Position numbers and translations under genes: made by a program
Notes under the pieces: generated by a model
Told to the model about the DNA's origin: nothing
The model's input: the letters and a program-made list of their open reading frames with translations, nothing else
Database searches by the model: none
Assembly (NCBI GenBank): GCA_038234975.1
Contig: JBBSUK010000082.1
Location: 1-16,760, forward strand
From: Schlegelella_A sp038234975
GTDB lineage: Bacteria > Pseudomonadota > Gammaproteobacteria > Burkholderiales > Burkholderiaceae_C
Direction: 5' to 3'
Length of the DNA stretch: 16,760 nucleotides
In this document: positions 1 through 7,335 of the stretch, piece after piece
How the letters are laid out: each line of letters begins with the position of its first letter
How positions within the stretch are numbered: the stretch's first letter is position 1

Positions 1-306
1 CGCATGAGCGGCGGCGAGCAGCAGATGCTCACGGTGGCGCGCACGTTGATGGGCCAGCCGCACCTGGTGCTTCTCGACGAGCCTTCGGAAGGCGTGGCGC
101 CGGTGATCGTCGAGGAGATGGCGAAGACGATCGTCGAGCTGAAGCACGCCGGCGTGGCCGTGCTGTTGTCGGAGCAGAACCTGCACTTCGCGCGCCTCGT
201 CTCCGACCGGGCCGTGGTGCTCGAGAAGGGCGAGGTGCGCTTCAGCGGAACGATGGACGCACTGATGCGCGACGACGCCTTGCTGCGCGCGCATCTGAGC
301 GTGTGA
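1..306 (+). CDS. livF: Branched-chain amino-acid ABC transporter ATP-binding protein, LivF type (3' part)
   Basis: This is the C-terminal 101 residues of an ABC ATPase; the 5' part lies outside the window. It opens in the ABC signature (MSGGEQQ), followed by Walker B with the catalytic glutamate (LVLLDEPSEG) and a D-loop-like GVAP. Where most ABC ATPases have the switch histidine it has SEQN, and the EQN version is typical of LivF/LivG high-affinity branched-chain amino-acid importers. The remaining Walker A half and the permease genes would be upstream. The family energises uptake of leucine-type amino acids, amides or related compounds at the inner membrane. It sits 16 nt before hyuA on the same strand, so the transporter probably imports the substrate of the downstream amidohydrolase; that link is an inference. 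LivF rather than LivG is favoured by the short C-terminus. Confidence 0.85.
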   Translation, partial: RMSGGEQQMLTVARTLMGQPHLVLLDEPSEGVAPVIVEEMAKTIVELKHAGVAVLLSEQNLHFARLVSDRAVVLEKGEVRFSGTMDALMRDDALLRAHLSV

Positions 307-310
307 CGAT

Positions 311-314
311 GGAG
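311..314 (+). promoter_or_regulatory. Shine-Dalgarno of hyuA
   Basis: GGAG lies 8 nt before ATG 323 and only 5 nt before the GTG at 320. The spacing favours ATG 323 as the start of the hydantoinase alpha subunit, although GTG and ATG are adjacent and in the same frame. Confidence 0.6.
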
Positions 315-322
315 AACGGGTG

Positions 323-2386
323 ATGATTGCCGGGATCGACGTGGGCGGCACCTTCACCGACCTCGTCGTCGTCGACGACGACGGCACGGTGCGCATCGCC
401 AAGGTGCCGACGACGCTCGACAACCAGGCCTCCGGCGTCGTCGCCGCGCTCGACGCGGCCGGCATCGACGCCGCGGCGCTCGATGCGATCGTGCACGGCA
501 CGACGACGACGACCAACGCGATGCTCGAGCGCAAGATCGCGCGCGTCGGCCTCGTTACGACACGCGGCTTTCGCGACGTGCTCGAACTCGGCCGCCGCAC
601 GCGGCCGACGCCGTACGGCCTGAAGGGCCGCTTCGTTCCGCTCGTCGAGCGCCACCTGCGACTCGAGGTCGACGAACGCATGGACGCCGAGGGCCGCGTG
701 CTCGTGCCGCTCGACGAAGCCGGCGTCGCCGAGGCGGCGCGGCGTCTGCTCGAGCTCGGCGCGGAGAGCGTCGTCGTCCACTTCCTGCACAGCTACGCGT
801 ACCCGGCGCACGAGGCGCGGGCGGCGGAGATCGTTCGCGCGCTGTGGCCGAACCGTTTCGTCACGGCGGGCCACACCGTCGTCGCCGAGAGCCGCGAGTA
901 CGAGCGCGGCGTCACGGCGGCGGTCAACGCGGCGATCCAGCCGGTGCTCGCGCGCTACCTCGACCGGCTGCAAGGCGAACTGCGCGCCAGGGGCTACGCA
1001 CGCGAGCTGCTCGTGATGCAGGGCAACGGCGGCACGGTCGCGGCGTCGATCGTCGCCGACCACGCGGTCGCGACGGTGATGTCGGGCCCCGCCTCGGGCG
1101 TCATCGCAGCGGCGGCGACGGCGATGCAGGCGGGCGCGCGGCCGGGACAGTTCGCAGATGTCGTCACCTACGACATGGGCGGCACGTCGAGCGACGTCGC
1201 GCTCGTGCTCGGCGGCGTGCCGGCGGTGTCGAGCGAGCTCGAGCTCGAGTACGCGATGCCGATCCACGTGCCGATGGTCGACGTGCACACCATCGGCGCC
1301 GGTGGCGGCTCGATCGCCTCGGTCGACGCGGCGGGCATGCTCAGGGTCGGCCCCGAGAGCGCCGGCGCAACCCCGGGGCCGATCGGCTACGGCCGCGGCG
1401 GCACGCGCGTGACGATCACCGACGCCGACCTCGTGCTCGGCCGGCTCGACCCGGCTCGGCTGCTCGCCGTTGACCGGCCGGTGACGATCGACACGCTGCA
1501 CCGCGCGCTCGCGGCCCAGATCGGCGCGCCGCTCGGCATCGACGCCGTCGCCGCCGCCGCCGCCGTCGTCCGGGTCGCCAACGACAGGATGGCCGGCGCC
1601 ATCCGCATGGTCAGCCTGGCGCGCGGCCATGACCCGCGCGACTTCGCGCTGTTCGCGTTCGGCGGCGCCGGCCCGCTGCACGCGTCGGCGCTGGCCCGCG
1701 AGCTCGGCATCCCGCACGTGCTCATTCCGGCAAGGCCGGGCCTCACGAACGCGCTCGGGTGCGTCGTCGCCGACCTGCGGCACGATTTCGTCGCGACCGT
1801 CAACCGGCCGCTCGACGCCATCGACGACGAACGCATCGCCGGCCTGCTGGACAGCCAGGTGCAAGCCGGTCGGGCGCTGTTGGTGCGCGAGGGTGTGGCC
1901 GTCGAGCGTGTCGCGACCCTGCACCGTGCCGACATGCAGTTCCAGGGCCAGAGCCACGTGCTGCAGGTCGCGATCGAGGCCGGCGCCGCCACCGTTGCCG
2001 CATTGCGGGGGGAGTTCGCCGCGGCCTACGCGAGGCGGTTCGGCGTCGAGCTGCCGGAGATCAGGCCGGTGCTCGTCAACCTGCACACGGCGGTCGTCGG
2101 CACGCGGCGCCCGATCCCGCTCGGCGCGCTCGCGCCGCGCGGCGACGCGGCCAGCACGCTCGCCGGCGCCCGACGCACGCGACGGCCGGTCTGGTTCGAC
2201 GGCGGCTGGCAAGACACGCCCGTCTATTCGCGCCAGTGCCTTCCGCTGCAGGCCGCGTTCGACGGGCCGGCGATCATCGAGCAGCTCGACTGCACGACGG
2301 TGGTCGAACCCGGCGACCGGGTCGAGGTCGACGCACAGGGCAATCTGGTGATCGCGGTCGCGGCCGCGCCGGACGCTGGAGAATGA
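323..2386 (+). CDS. hyuA: Hydantoinase/oxoprolinase family protein, subunit A (HyuA-like)
   Basis: This is an ATP-dependent cyclic-amide hydrolase subunit of 687 aa, normal for stand-alone HyuA proteins. The N-terminus carries the actin-fold phosphate motif GIDVGGTFTD (residues 4-13), then HGTTTTTNA of the hydantoinase/oxoprolinase N-terminal domain. The central Hydantoinase_A domain has MQGNGG, SGPASG and the second phosphate motif YDMGGTSSD (about 283-291). FGGAGPLHA and LTNALGC mark the start of the C-terminal region. Family members open hydantoins, 5-oxoproline or related lactams at the cost of ATP and act with a B subunit, encoded next with a 4-nt ATGA overlap. The first 320 residues are alanine/valine rich, as expected at this GC content, without truncation. 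N-methylhydantoinase, 5-oxoprolinase or acetone-carboxylase-like activities are all possible; the substrate is not determined. Confidence 0.92.
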   Translation: MIAGIDVGGTFTDLVVVDDDGTVRIAKVPTTLDNQASGVVAALDAAGIDAAALDAIVHGTTTTTNAMLERKIARVGLVTTRGFRDVLELGRRTRPTPYGLKGRFVPLVERHLRLEVDERMDAEGRVLVPLDEAGVAEAARRLLELGAESVVVHFLHSYAYPAHEARAAEIVRALWPNRFVTAGHTVVAESREYERGVTAAVNAAIQPVLARYLDRLQGELRARGYARELLVMQGNGGTVAASIVADHAVATVMSGPASGVIAAAATAMQAGARPGQFADVVTYDMGGTSSDVALVLGGVPAVSSELELEYAMPIHVPMVDVHTIGAGGGSIASVDAAGMLRVGPESAGATPGPIGYGRGGTRVTITDADLVLGRLDPARLLAVDRPVTIDTLHRALAAQIGAPLGIDAVAAAAAVVRVANDRMAGAIRMVSLARGHDPRDFALFAFGGAGPLHASALARELGIPHVLIPARPGLTNALGCVVADLRHDFVATVNRPLDAIDDERIAGLLDSQVQAGRALLVREGVAVERVATLHRADMQFQGQSHVLQVAIEAGAATVAALRGEFAAAYARRFGVELPEIRPVLVNLHTAVVGTRRPIPLGALAPRGDAASTLAGARRTRRPVWFDGGWQDTPVYSRQCLPLQAAFDGPAIIEQLDCTTVVEPGDRVEVDAQGNLVIAVAAAPDAGE

Positions 2387-4071
2387 CCGGCATGGCGCAC
2401 GACCGGCTCGATCCGATCACCCTCGCCGTCCTGCAGAACGGCCTGATGCAGGTCTGCAACGAGATGGACCTGGCGTTCGTGCGCAGTGCGTTCTCGCCCG
2501 TGATCGCCGAAGCGCTCGACCGTTCCGACGGCATCTACCACCGCGACAGCGGCGAGCTGATCGCCCAGGGCGAGCTCGGGCTGCCGGTGTTCGTCGGCAC
2601 GATGCAGTTCACGGTGCAGGCGGTGATCGAGCGCGTGCAGCGGCTGAAGATCGCGCTCGACCCGGGCGACGTCTTCATCGTCAACGACCCCTACCTCGGC
2701 GGCACGCACCTGATGGACGTCAAGTTCGTGCAGCCGTTCTTTCGCGACGGCAGGCTCTGGTGCTGGCTCGCCAACACCGGCCACTGGCCCGACACCGGCG
2801 GCATGGTGCCGGGCGGCTTTTCCGCCAACGCGACGGAGGTCGAGCAGGAAGGGCTGCGCCTGCCGCCCGTCAAGCTCTACAAGCGAGGCGTGATCGACGA
2901 CGAGATCCTCTCGATCATCCTCAGCAACATCCGCATCGCCGACCAGCGCATCGGCGACATCAAGGCGCAATCGGCTGCGCTCGCCACGGGCGAGAAGCGC
3001 CTGGCGGCGCTGCTCGACCGCTACGAGGATGCGACGGTGGATGCGGCCATCGTCGAGCTGAAGCGCCGCGCCGAGCGGCAGATGCGCGAGCAGATCGCGA
3101 CGATTCCCGACGGCACCTACCGCGCAGCAGCGTTCGTCGATTCCGACGGTGTCGTCGACGAGCCGCTGCGTATCGCCATGGCGATCACCAAGACCGGCGG
3201 TCACGATGTCGAACACGCGACGCTGACGTTCGACATGAGCGGGTCGTCGCCGCCGTGCAAGGGACCGATGAACAGCGTCATCGCGACCACCCGCTCGTCG
3301 ATCTACCTGGCGATGAAGCACGTCTTTCCGGATGCGGCGATCAACGCTGGCACCTTCGAGCCGCTGCGTGTGATCGACCCAGAGGGCACGTTTCTCTATG
3401 CGCACTACCCGCGGCCGGTGTCCGGTTGCGCGGCGGAGGTGAGCCAGCGCATCGCCGAGGCCGTGTTCGCGGCCCTCGGCCTGGCGATCCCCGAGCAGCT
3501 TTTCGGTGCACCTGCGGGCACCAGCGGCAATCTCGGCATCGGCGGCTTCGACCCGGAGAAGAACCGCGCCTACGTGATGTACGTCATCTCCGGCGGCGGC
3601 TACGGTGGGAGCCCCGCCGGCGACGGCATCAGCAACGGCTGCTCGACGATCGGCATCTCGAAGACGACGCCGATCGAGATCATGGAGCAGCTCTACCCCG
3701 TGCTGTTCGAGGACTACTCGCTGCACGAAGGCTCGGCGGGTGCGGGCGAGTTTCGCGGCGGCTTCGGGGTGAACTACCGGATCAGGCTGCTGCGCGGCGA
3801 CGCGCGCGTGTCGATGGTGATGGACCACGGTCGCGCCGGCCCGCCGGGCGCCAGGGGCGGCAGGGCGGGGGGCGTCAACACCGTCGAGATCGTTCGCGAC
3901 GGCGCGGCCTACGTTCCACCGCATCTGTCGAAGGACCAGGACATCGAGATCCGGGCTGGCGACGTGATTGCCGTGTCGACGCCCGGCGGCGGCGGTTACG
4001 GCGATCCGGCGAGGCGGTCGTCCGCGGCCATCGAGCGCGACGCGGCCCTCGGCTACTTCGGTGTGCCGTGA
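2383..4071 (+). CDS. hyuB: Hydantoinase B/oxoprolinase family protein, subunit B (HyuB-like)
   Basis: This 562-aa protein matches the hydantoinase B family in length and layout. The start ATG at 2383 overlaps the hyuA stop as ATGA, and the N-terminus MTGMAHDRLDPITLAVLQN is the usual family opening. Recognisable blocks are PGDVFIVNDPYLGGTHLMDV, HWPDTGG, the glycine-rich SGGGYGGSPAGDG and the C-terminal TPGGGGYGDP. The B subunit completes the ATP-dependent amidohydrolase with HyuA in the cytoplasm. The block after the N-terminal helix reads AFSPVIAEALDRSDG, where many relatives have a basic/aromatic KERRDFS-like segment, so this may be a subfamily with a different substrate; that is a comparison from memory. 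The GTG of the following DUF1289 gene overlaps its stop, which supports one polycistronic message. Confidence 0.92.
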   Translation: MTGMAHDRLDPITLAVLQNGLMQVCNEMDLAFVRSAFSPVIAEALDRSDGIYHRDSGELIAQGELGLPVFVGTMQFTVQAVIERVQRLKIALDPGDVFIVNDPYLGGTHLMDVKFVQPFFRDGRLWCWLANTGHWPDTGGMVPGGFSANATEVEQEGLRLPPVKLYKRGVIDDEILSIILSNIRIADQRIGDIKAQSAALATGEKRLAALLDRYEDATVDAAIVELKRRAERQMREQIATIPDGTYRAAAFVDSDGVVDEPLRIAMAITKTGGHDVEHATLTFDMSGSSPPCKGPMNSVIATTRSSIYLAMKHVFPDAAINAGTFEPLRVIDPEGTFLYAHYPRPVSGCAAEVSQRIAEAVFAALGLAIPEQLFGAPAGTSGNLGIGGFDPEKNRAYVMYVISGGGYGGSPAGDGISNGCSTIGISKTTPIEIMEQLYPVLFEDYSLHEGSAGAGEFRGGFGVNYRIRLLRGDARVSMVMDHGRAGPPGARGGRAGGVNTVEIVRDGAAYVPPHLSKDQDIEIRAGDVIAVSTPGGGGYGDPARRSSAAIERDAALGYFGVP

Positions 4072-4292
4072 ACGGCCGGACGACCGCCACCACGGGAACG
4101 ACGGCGCCGGCTGCTGCCGTGGATGTCGCTTCGCCGTGCACCGGTGTCTGCACACTGGACGCCGCGACCGGCTGGTGCCGAGGCTGCGGCCGGACGATCG
4201 ACGAGATTGCGGCATGGGGCTCGCTCGACGACGCAAGCCGGCAGGCGATCGTCGCTGCCTTGCCGGCCCGCGGCGCATCGGAGCGCCCATGA
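4068..4292 (+). CDS. DUF1289 family small cysteine-cluster protein
   Basis: This small protein of 74 aa is read from GTG 4068, which overlaps the hyuB stop (GTGA). The core SPCTGVCTLD then WCRGCGRTIDEIAAW (residues about 22-47) is the DUF1289 signature. Four cysteines follow the pattern C-x3-C-x8-C-x2-C (C24, C28, C37, C40) and could bind zinc or an iron-sulfur cluster; no function is established for the family. The first 20 residues are Thr/Ala rich and unlike the conserved core, so translation might begin later (for example GTG 4119), but the coupled GTG fits the operon pattern best. Its stop overlaps the next ATG (ATGA). DUF1289 proteins are often found beside oxidoreductases in proteobacteria, so a redox or metal-handling role is conceivable but unproven. 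Confidence 0.82.
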   Translation: MNGRTTATTGTTAPAAAVDVASPCTGVCTLDAATGWCRGCGRTIDEIAAWGSLDDASRQAIVAALPARGASERP

Positions 4293-4933
4293 CGCCGGTC
4301 GACTTCTGGTTCGATCCGGTCTCGCCGTACGCCTACCTCGCGTTCGAGCGGCTGCCCGAGGCGTTTGCCGGGCTCTCGATCACCGTGGCGTACCGCCCGG
4401 TCGTGTTCGCGGCGATGCTCAGGCACCACGCCCACAAGGGACCGGCCGAGATCGAACCGAAGCGGGCGTGGACCTTTCGCCACGTCCACTGGCTCGCCCG
4501 GCGGATGGGAATCGAGACGAGCACGCCGCGGCGCCATCCGTTCAACCCGATCCGCCTCTCGCGGCTGGCGTGGGCCACGGCGCCGCAGGCCATGACGCCC
4601 GGGCGCCATGCCTGCGAGCAGGTGCTGCGGCACGTCTGGCGGGGTGGCGGCCGCGACGCCGAGGACGAAGGGCGACTCGCCGCGCTGCAGGCGTCCCTCG
4701 CGCCGCCGCTCGACCCCGGGAGCGACGTGGTCAAGCAGGCGCTCCGATCGGCGACCGACGCAGCGATCGCGCGCGGCGTCTTCGGCGTGCCGACGATCGG
4801 CGTCGGCCGGCACCTGTTCTGGGGCCTCGACTCGCTCGACATGGCGGCGGCCTGCATCGCCGGCGACCCGTCGTTCGACGCAGCCGCTTGGGACGCCGAA
4901 GGATCGCCGCGCGACGGCGTGAGGCGCGCATGA
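4289..4933 (+). CDS. DsbA-family protein, 2-hydroxychromene-2-carboxylate isomerase-like
   Basis: This 214-aa protein has the thioredoxin/GST-kappa fold typical of the HCCA isomerase family. The N-terminal motif DFWFDPVSPYAYL (residues 5-17) carries the SPY sequence that replaces the CxxC of true DsbA enzymes; Ser12 would be the glutathione-activating residue. GVFGVPTIGV near residue 168 holds the cis-proline, and FWGLDSLD near the C-terminus is also typical. The family catalyses glutathione-dependent isomerisation in aromatic (naphthalene-type) degradation, but many members are of unknown substrate. No signal peptide is seen, so it is cytoplasmic. The start ATG overlaps the DUF1289 stop, and GGAG at 4280-4283 sits 5 nt upstream. 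Its place in the hyu operon suggests a linked catabolic step, an inference only. Confidence 0.87.
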   Translation: MTPVDFWFDPVSPYAYLAFERLPEAFAGLSITVAYRPVVFAAMLRHHAHKGPAEIEPKRAWTFRHVHWLARRMGIETSTPRRHPFNPIRLSRLAWATAPQAMTPGRHACEQVLRHVWRGGGRDAEDEGRLAALQASLAPPLDPGSDVVKQALRSATDAAIARGVFGVPTIGVGRHLFWGLDSLDMAAACIAGDPSFDAAAWDAEGSPRDGVRRA

Positions 4934-4951
4934 CCGGGGCTCGGAGGCGCC

Positions 4952-4980
4952 TTGCCAATTCGTTCGTTGGCGGACATAAT
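4952..4980 (+). promoter_or_regulatory. Candidate sigma-70 promoter of the Xre-RES module
   Basis: TTGCCA (4952-4957) and CATAAT (4975-4980) are separated by exactly 17 nt. Each is one or two bases from the sigma-70 consensus, which stands out in a GC-rich region. It lies just after the stop of the isomerase gene and would start transcription near 4986-4988, so the toxin-antitoxin pair need not depend on the hyu operon. Confidence 0.7.
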
Positions 4981-4985
4981 CCGGT

Positions 4986-5000
4986 TTCATGTTCATGAAC
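4986..5000 (+). promoter_or_regulatory. Candidate antitoxin operator at the transcription start
   Basis: GTTCATGAAC (4991-5000) is a perfect 10-bp palindrome, and TTCATG occurs twice in tandem (4986-4991 and 4992-4997). It covers the expected start of transcription of the promoter just upstream, a place where a Xre-type antitoxin could block RNA polymerase and autoregulate. Binding itself is inferred. Confidence 0.5.
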
Positions 5001-5020
5001 GTACAACACCACCGTCTGCC

Positions 5021-5431
5021 GTGAGCGCCGTCCTCCAGTCCCGGCCAGCCGCGGTCGACATCACCTCCGCAGACGCCGCGGCAGCGGCCCTGCGAACGTT
5101 CTTCCGCATCGCCGACGCGTGGGGTCTCTCGATCGCCGAGCAGGTTGCGCTCCTCGGCGTCGCCCGCACCACGCTCTACCAGTGGAAGCAGGGCAAGGTC
5201 GGCCCGCTCGACCGGCATGTGCTCGAGCGGCTGTCGCACCTGTTCGGCATCTACTCCTCGCTGCACGTGCTGTTCCCCGTCGTCGAGCGCGCCGACGCGT
5301 GGCCCAGAAAGCCCAACGACGCGCCGCTCTTCGCCGGTCGTTCGGCGCTCGAACGGATGCTCGGCGGGCAGGTCGTCGACCTGTGGGTGGTGCGCGAATA
5401 CCTCGACGCGCAGCGCGGCGGCAAGGCCTGA
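5021..5431 (+). CDS. MbcA/ParS/Xre-type antitoxin of a RES toxin system
   Basis: This is a 136-aa antitoxin read from GTG 5021. A longer frame from TTG 4952 would place the start inside the -35 element, so it is rejected. A Xre-like helix-turn-helix occupies about residues 36-57 (LSIAEQVALLGVARTTLYQW), followed by helices through residue 86. The C-terminal DUF2384 domain (about 95-133: NDAPLFAGRSALERMLGG, then VREYLDAQRGG) is the region that occupies the active-site cleft of RES toxins in characterised members. It should bind DNA to repress its own operon and neutralise the toxin encoded 12 nt downstream. No good Shine-Dalgarno precedes the GTG, which leaves room for coupling to the micro-ORF upstream or for leader-independent initiation. 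Identity is firm; the start is moderately sure. Confidence 0.88.
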   Translation: MSAVLQSRPAAVDITSADAAAAALRTFFRIADAWGLSIAEQVALLGVARTTLYQWKQGKVGPLDRHVLERLSHLFGIYSSLHVLFPVVERADAWPRKPNDAPLFAGRSALERMLGGQVVDLWVVREYLDAQRGGKA

Positions 5432-5443
5432 TCGGCGGCTGCC

Positions 5444-6175
5444 GTGCCAGGGATCGATCGGGCCGCGGTGCCGAAAGCTCGCGTGTCGTGGCGACCGTCG
5501 TACCGTCTCATCCCGTCGCGGTTTCCGGTCGTCGGCCTGTTCGACGCCGTTGCCGACCCGGGTGACCTCGACGCGGTGTTCGCGATCGAGGCGCTCGGCA
5601 ACCCGCGGCTGCGCGACGAGATCGGCGAGATCGAGCTGGTGCCCAGGGCAGAGCGGCTGAGCGGCCCGGGTGCGACGCTGGTCATGGCCGCGTTCACGCA
5701 CCTCAACCCGGAAGGCTCGCGCTTTTCCGACGGTCGCTACGGGGTGTACTACGCGGCGCATTCGCTGGCGACGGCGGTGGCCGAGGTGGGTTTTCACCGC
5801 GGCGTGTTCCTGCGGCGCACGCGTGAACCCGCGATCGAGATCGACCTGCGCCTGATTGCCGCCAACGTCGAGGCCGAGTTGCACGACCTCGGCGGCGCGT
5901 CGACGTCGCGCCGAAGCTCCCCGTACGCGGCCGCCCTCGACCCCGACGACTACGCACCCTCACAGCGGCTGGGACGGTCGCTGCGCGATTCCGGGAGTCG
6001 GGGCATCCGCTACCCGAGCGTTCGCGACCCCGGCGGCGAGTGCGTCGGCATCTTTCGCCCGCGCGCGCTGCGGCACGCGAAGTCCGCATCGCACATCGCG
6101 ATGCACTGGGACGGGGATCGCATCAGCCACTGGTACGAGAAGCAGGCACCCAGGCCGATCGCTCCCGCCGGCTGA
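5444..6175 (+). CDS. RES-domain toxin (NAD+-degrading or ADP-ribosylating)
   Basis: This 243-aa protein has the RES domain in residues about 20-215. Candidate catalytic residues follow the family pattern: Arg93 in GSRFSDGRY, Tyr103 in GVYYAAHS, Glu114 in ATAVAEVGFHR and Ser192 in GIRYPSVRD. Characterised RES toxins of Xre/MbcA/ParS pairs destroy NAD+ (phosphorolysis or hydrolysis) or ADP-ribosylate a target such as PRPP synthetase. Which chemistry applies here cannot be told. It follows its antitoxin by 12 nt, in the usual antitoxin-first order. The start is uncertain: GTG 5444 gives an extra 20 residues before the conserved YRL block, and GTG 5468 is an alternative; neither has a strong ribosome site. 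All key residues are present, so the toxin appears intact. Confidence 0.87.
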   Translation: MPGIDRAAVPKARVSWRPSYRLIPSRFPVVGLFDAVADPGDLDAVFAIEALGNPRLRDEIGEIELVPRAERLSGPGATLVMAAFTHLNPEGSRFSDGRYGVYYAAHSLATAVAEVGFHRGVFLRRTREPAIEIDLRLIAANVEAELHDLGGASTSRRSSPYAAALDPDDYAPSQRLGRSLRDSGSRGIRYPSVRDPGGECVGIFRPRALRHAKSASHIAMHWDGDRISHWYEKQAPRPIAPAG

Positions 6176-6417
6176 TCGCGCGCCGGCCGGTCTCGTCCCG
6201 TCCCGCCACGATTGCTTACATCTGCCGCAGACCCTTGCAAGAGTGTCGCGACGCGACGCACGGCTGGTGGCGCGGGGTCTGAACGCGCCGAGAAAGGTCG
6301 CAAATCAGCTCGCGAGGCGGCCGTTCGCCACGGTGCGCCTGCTTCCGGCGCTGGCACGCAGCCTGCGTCCCGGTTGGCAGACGCAGACGCCCGGCGGCTG
6401 CGCCAAGCACTCATCGC
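6176..6417. other. 242-nt intergenic stretch before the membrane protein gene
   Basis: No convincing gene was found here. GCCGGC at 6167-6172 and again at 6182-6187 could pair around the toxin stop codon as a weak stem-loop, without a T tract. The more A/T-rich stretch near 6210-6240 (ATTGCTTACATC and CTTGCAAGAG) is the likeliest promoter region for the following gene, but no pair of hexamers at proper spacing could be fixed. Confidence 0.4.
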
Positions 6418-7323
6418 ATGTACACGCTCCTCGTCTTCGTCCACTTGCTGTCGGCCTCGATGGCGCTCGGCGCGATCGTCGCGACCGACCTTCGGCTGCT
6501 CTCCAAGCTTTCCCAGGACAAGGTCCGCATCGCGCCGCCCAACGCCTTCGTTGCCCGGATCGTCATGCTGGCGCTTCTGATGCTCTGGCTCACGGGCGGC
6601 GTGATCGTCTGGCACGGTGTCGCGACACATGCCGACTACCTCGCCAACCCCAAGCTGCTGGTCAAGATCGGCGTCGTCGTGCTGCTGACCGGCAACGCGT
6701 TCATGCTGCACCGGGTCACCTTCCCGCGCCTCGCGCGTGGCAGACGCGTGCCGCGGTGGACGCTGCACGACTGGGTTGCCATCGCCGTTCCGGTCGCCGC
6801 ATCGAACTTCCTCTGGATGTTCGCCGCCTTCCTCGGCGTCGCGCGGGCGTGGAACGACGTGATCCCGGCGCGCGACATCATCGAGATCGGCGCGACGCTT
6901 TTCCTCTGCGTGCAGCTGGGCGTCTTCCTGATCCTCGCCGCGTCGGGCCGTCGCGTCGCACCGGATCGCGTCGGCTGGGCCGATCGCATGGCGCGATCGC
7001 TCGCGGCGATCGGCAGCCTCGGCGCGACCGGCACCGATCCGGACGGCGCTTCCGATGCCGGCGGGCGCGGCGGTCGTTCCCGCTCGACGGGTCGCTCGTC
7101 GTCGTCCTCGTCCTCGTCGCGGCGCCTGCGCTCTGACGCGCACGAGGCCTCGCTGCCGCAGACGCAAGGCCAGGCGACGCTGCCGCCGACGTTGTCGGCG
7201 CTCGGCGACCGCAAGCCTGCGGTCGCGCCCCCGGCGGCCGTCGTGCGGCCGACACTGCGCCTCGTCGACACCCACGGCCACGCCGTCGACCGGCCGGCGA
7301 AGTCGGCGAAGTCCGTGTCCTGA
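6418..7323 (+). CDS. Five-helix integral membrane protein with Ser/Arg-rich cytoplasmic-type tail
   Basis: The family is not recognised by name. Five hydrophobic segments fall at about residues 3-24, 46-66, 80-98, 118-141 and 154-175. TM1 (LLVFVHLLSASMALGAIV) resembles the His-containing first helix of small CopD/DUF2269-like inner-membrane proteins, and a second His lies after TM3 (FMLHRVTFPRLARG). A tail of about 125 residues follows, with an eight-serine run (227-234) flanked by arginines and then a Pro/Ala-rich segment. Such a tail is unusual. The alternative +3 frame over the serine run reads LVVVLVLVAAP, a potential extra helix, so a frameshift cannot be excluded. However, third-position GC stays high in the annotated frame to the stop at 7321-7323. 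No clear ribosome site precedes ATG 6418. It converges with the DUF3037 gene, leaving 12 nt between. Confidence 0.7.
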   Translation: MYTLLVFVHLLSASMALGAIVATDLRLLSKLSQDKVRIAPPNAFVARIVMLALLMLWLTGGVIVWHGVATHADYLANPKLLVKIGVVVLLTGNAFMLHRVTFPRLARGRRVPRWTLHDWVAIAVPVAASNFLWMFAAFLGVARAWNDVIPARDIIEIGATLFLCVQLGVFLILAASGRRVAPDRVGWADRMARSLAAIGSLGATGTDPDGASDAGGRGGRSRSTGRSSSSSSSSRRLRSDAHEASLPQTQGQATLPPTLSALGDRKPAVAPPAAVVRPTLRLVDTHGHAVDRPAKSAKSVS

Positions 7324-7335
7324 CGCCGGCGCGGT

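Noticed and set aside
242..4290. Two very long - strand open frames (656 and 688 codons) opposite hyuA and hyuB
   Set aside because: They are arginine/aspartate/histidine-rich, lack any family motif, and mirror well-supported genes; long antisense frames are expected at this GC content.
4952..5020. Longer antitoxin starting at TTG 4952
   Set aside because: This TTG is the -35 hexamer of the likely promoter, so it would be upstream of the transcript; GTG 5021 fits.
3875..5884. 669-codon - strand frame across several + strand genes
   Set aside because: Low-complexity composition and no domain; it runs across the recognised DUF1289, isomerase and antitoxin genes and into the RES toxin gene.
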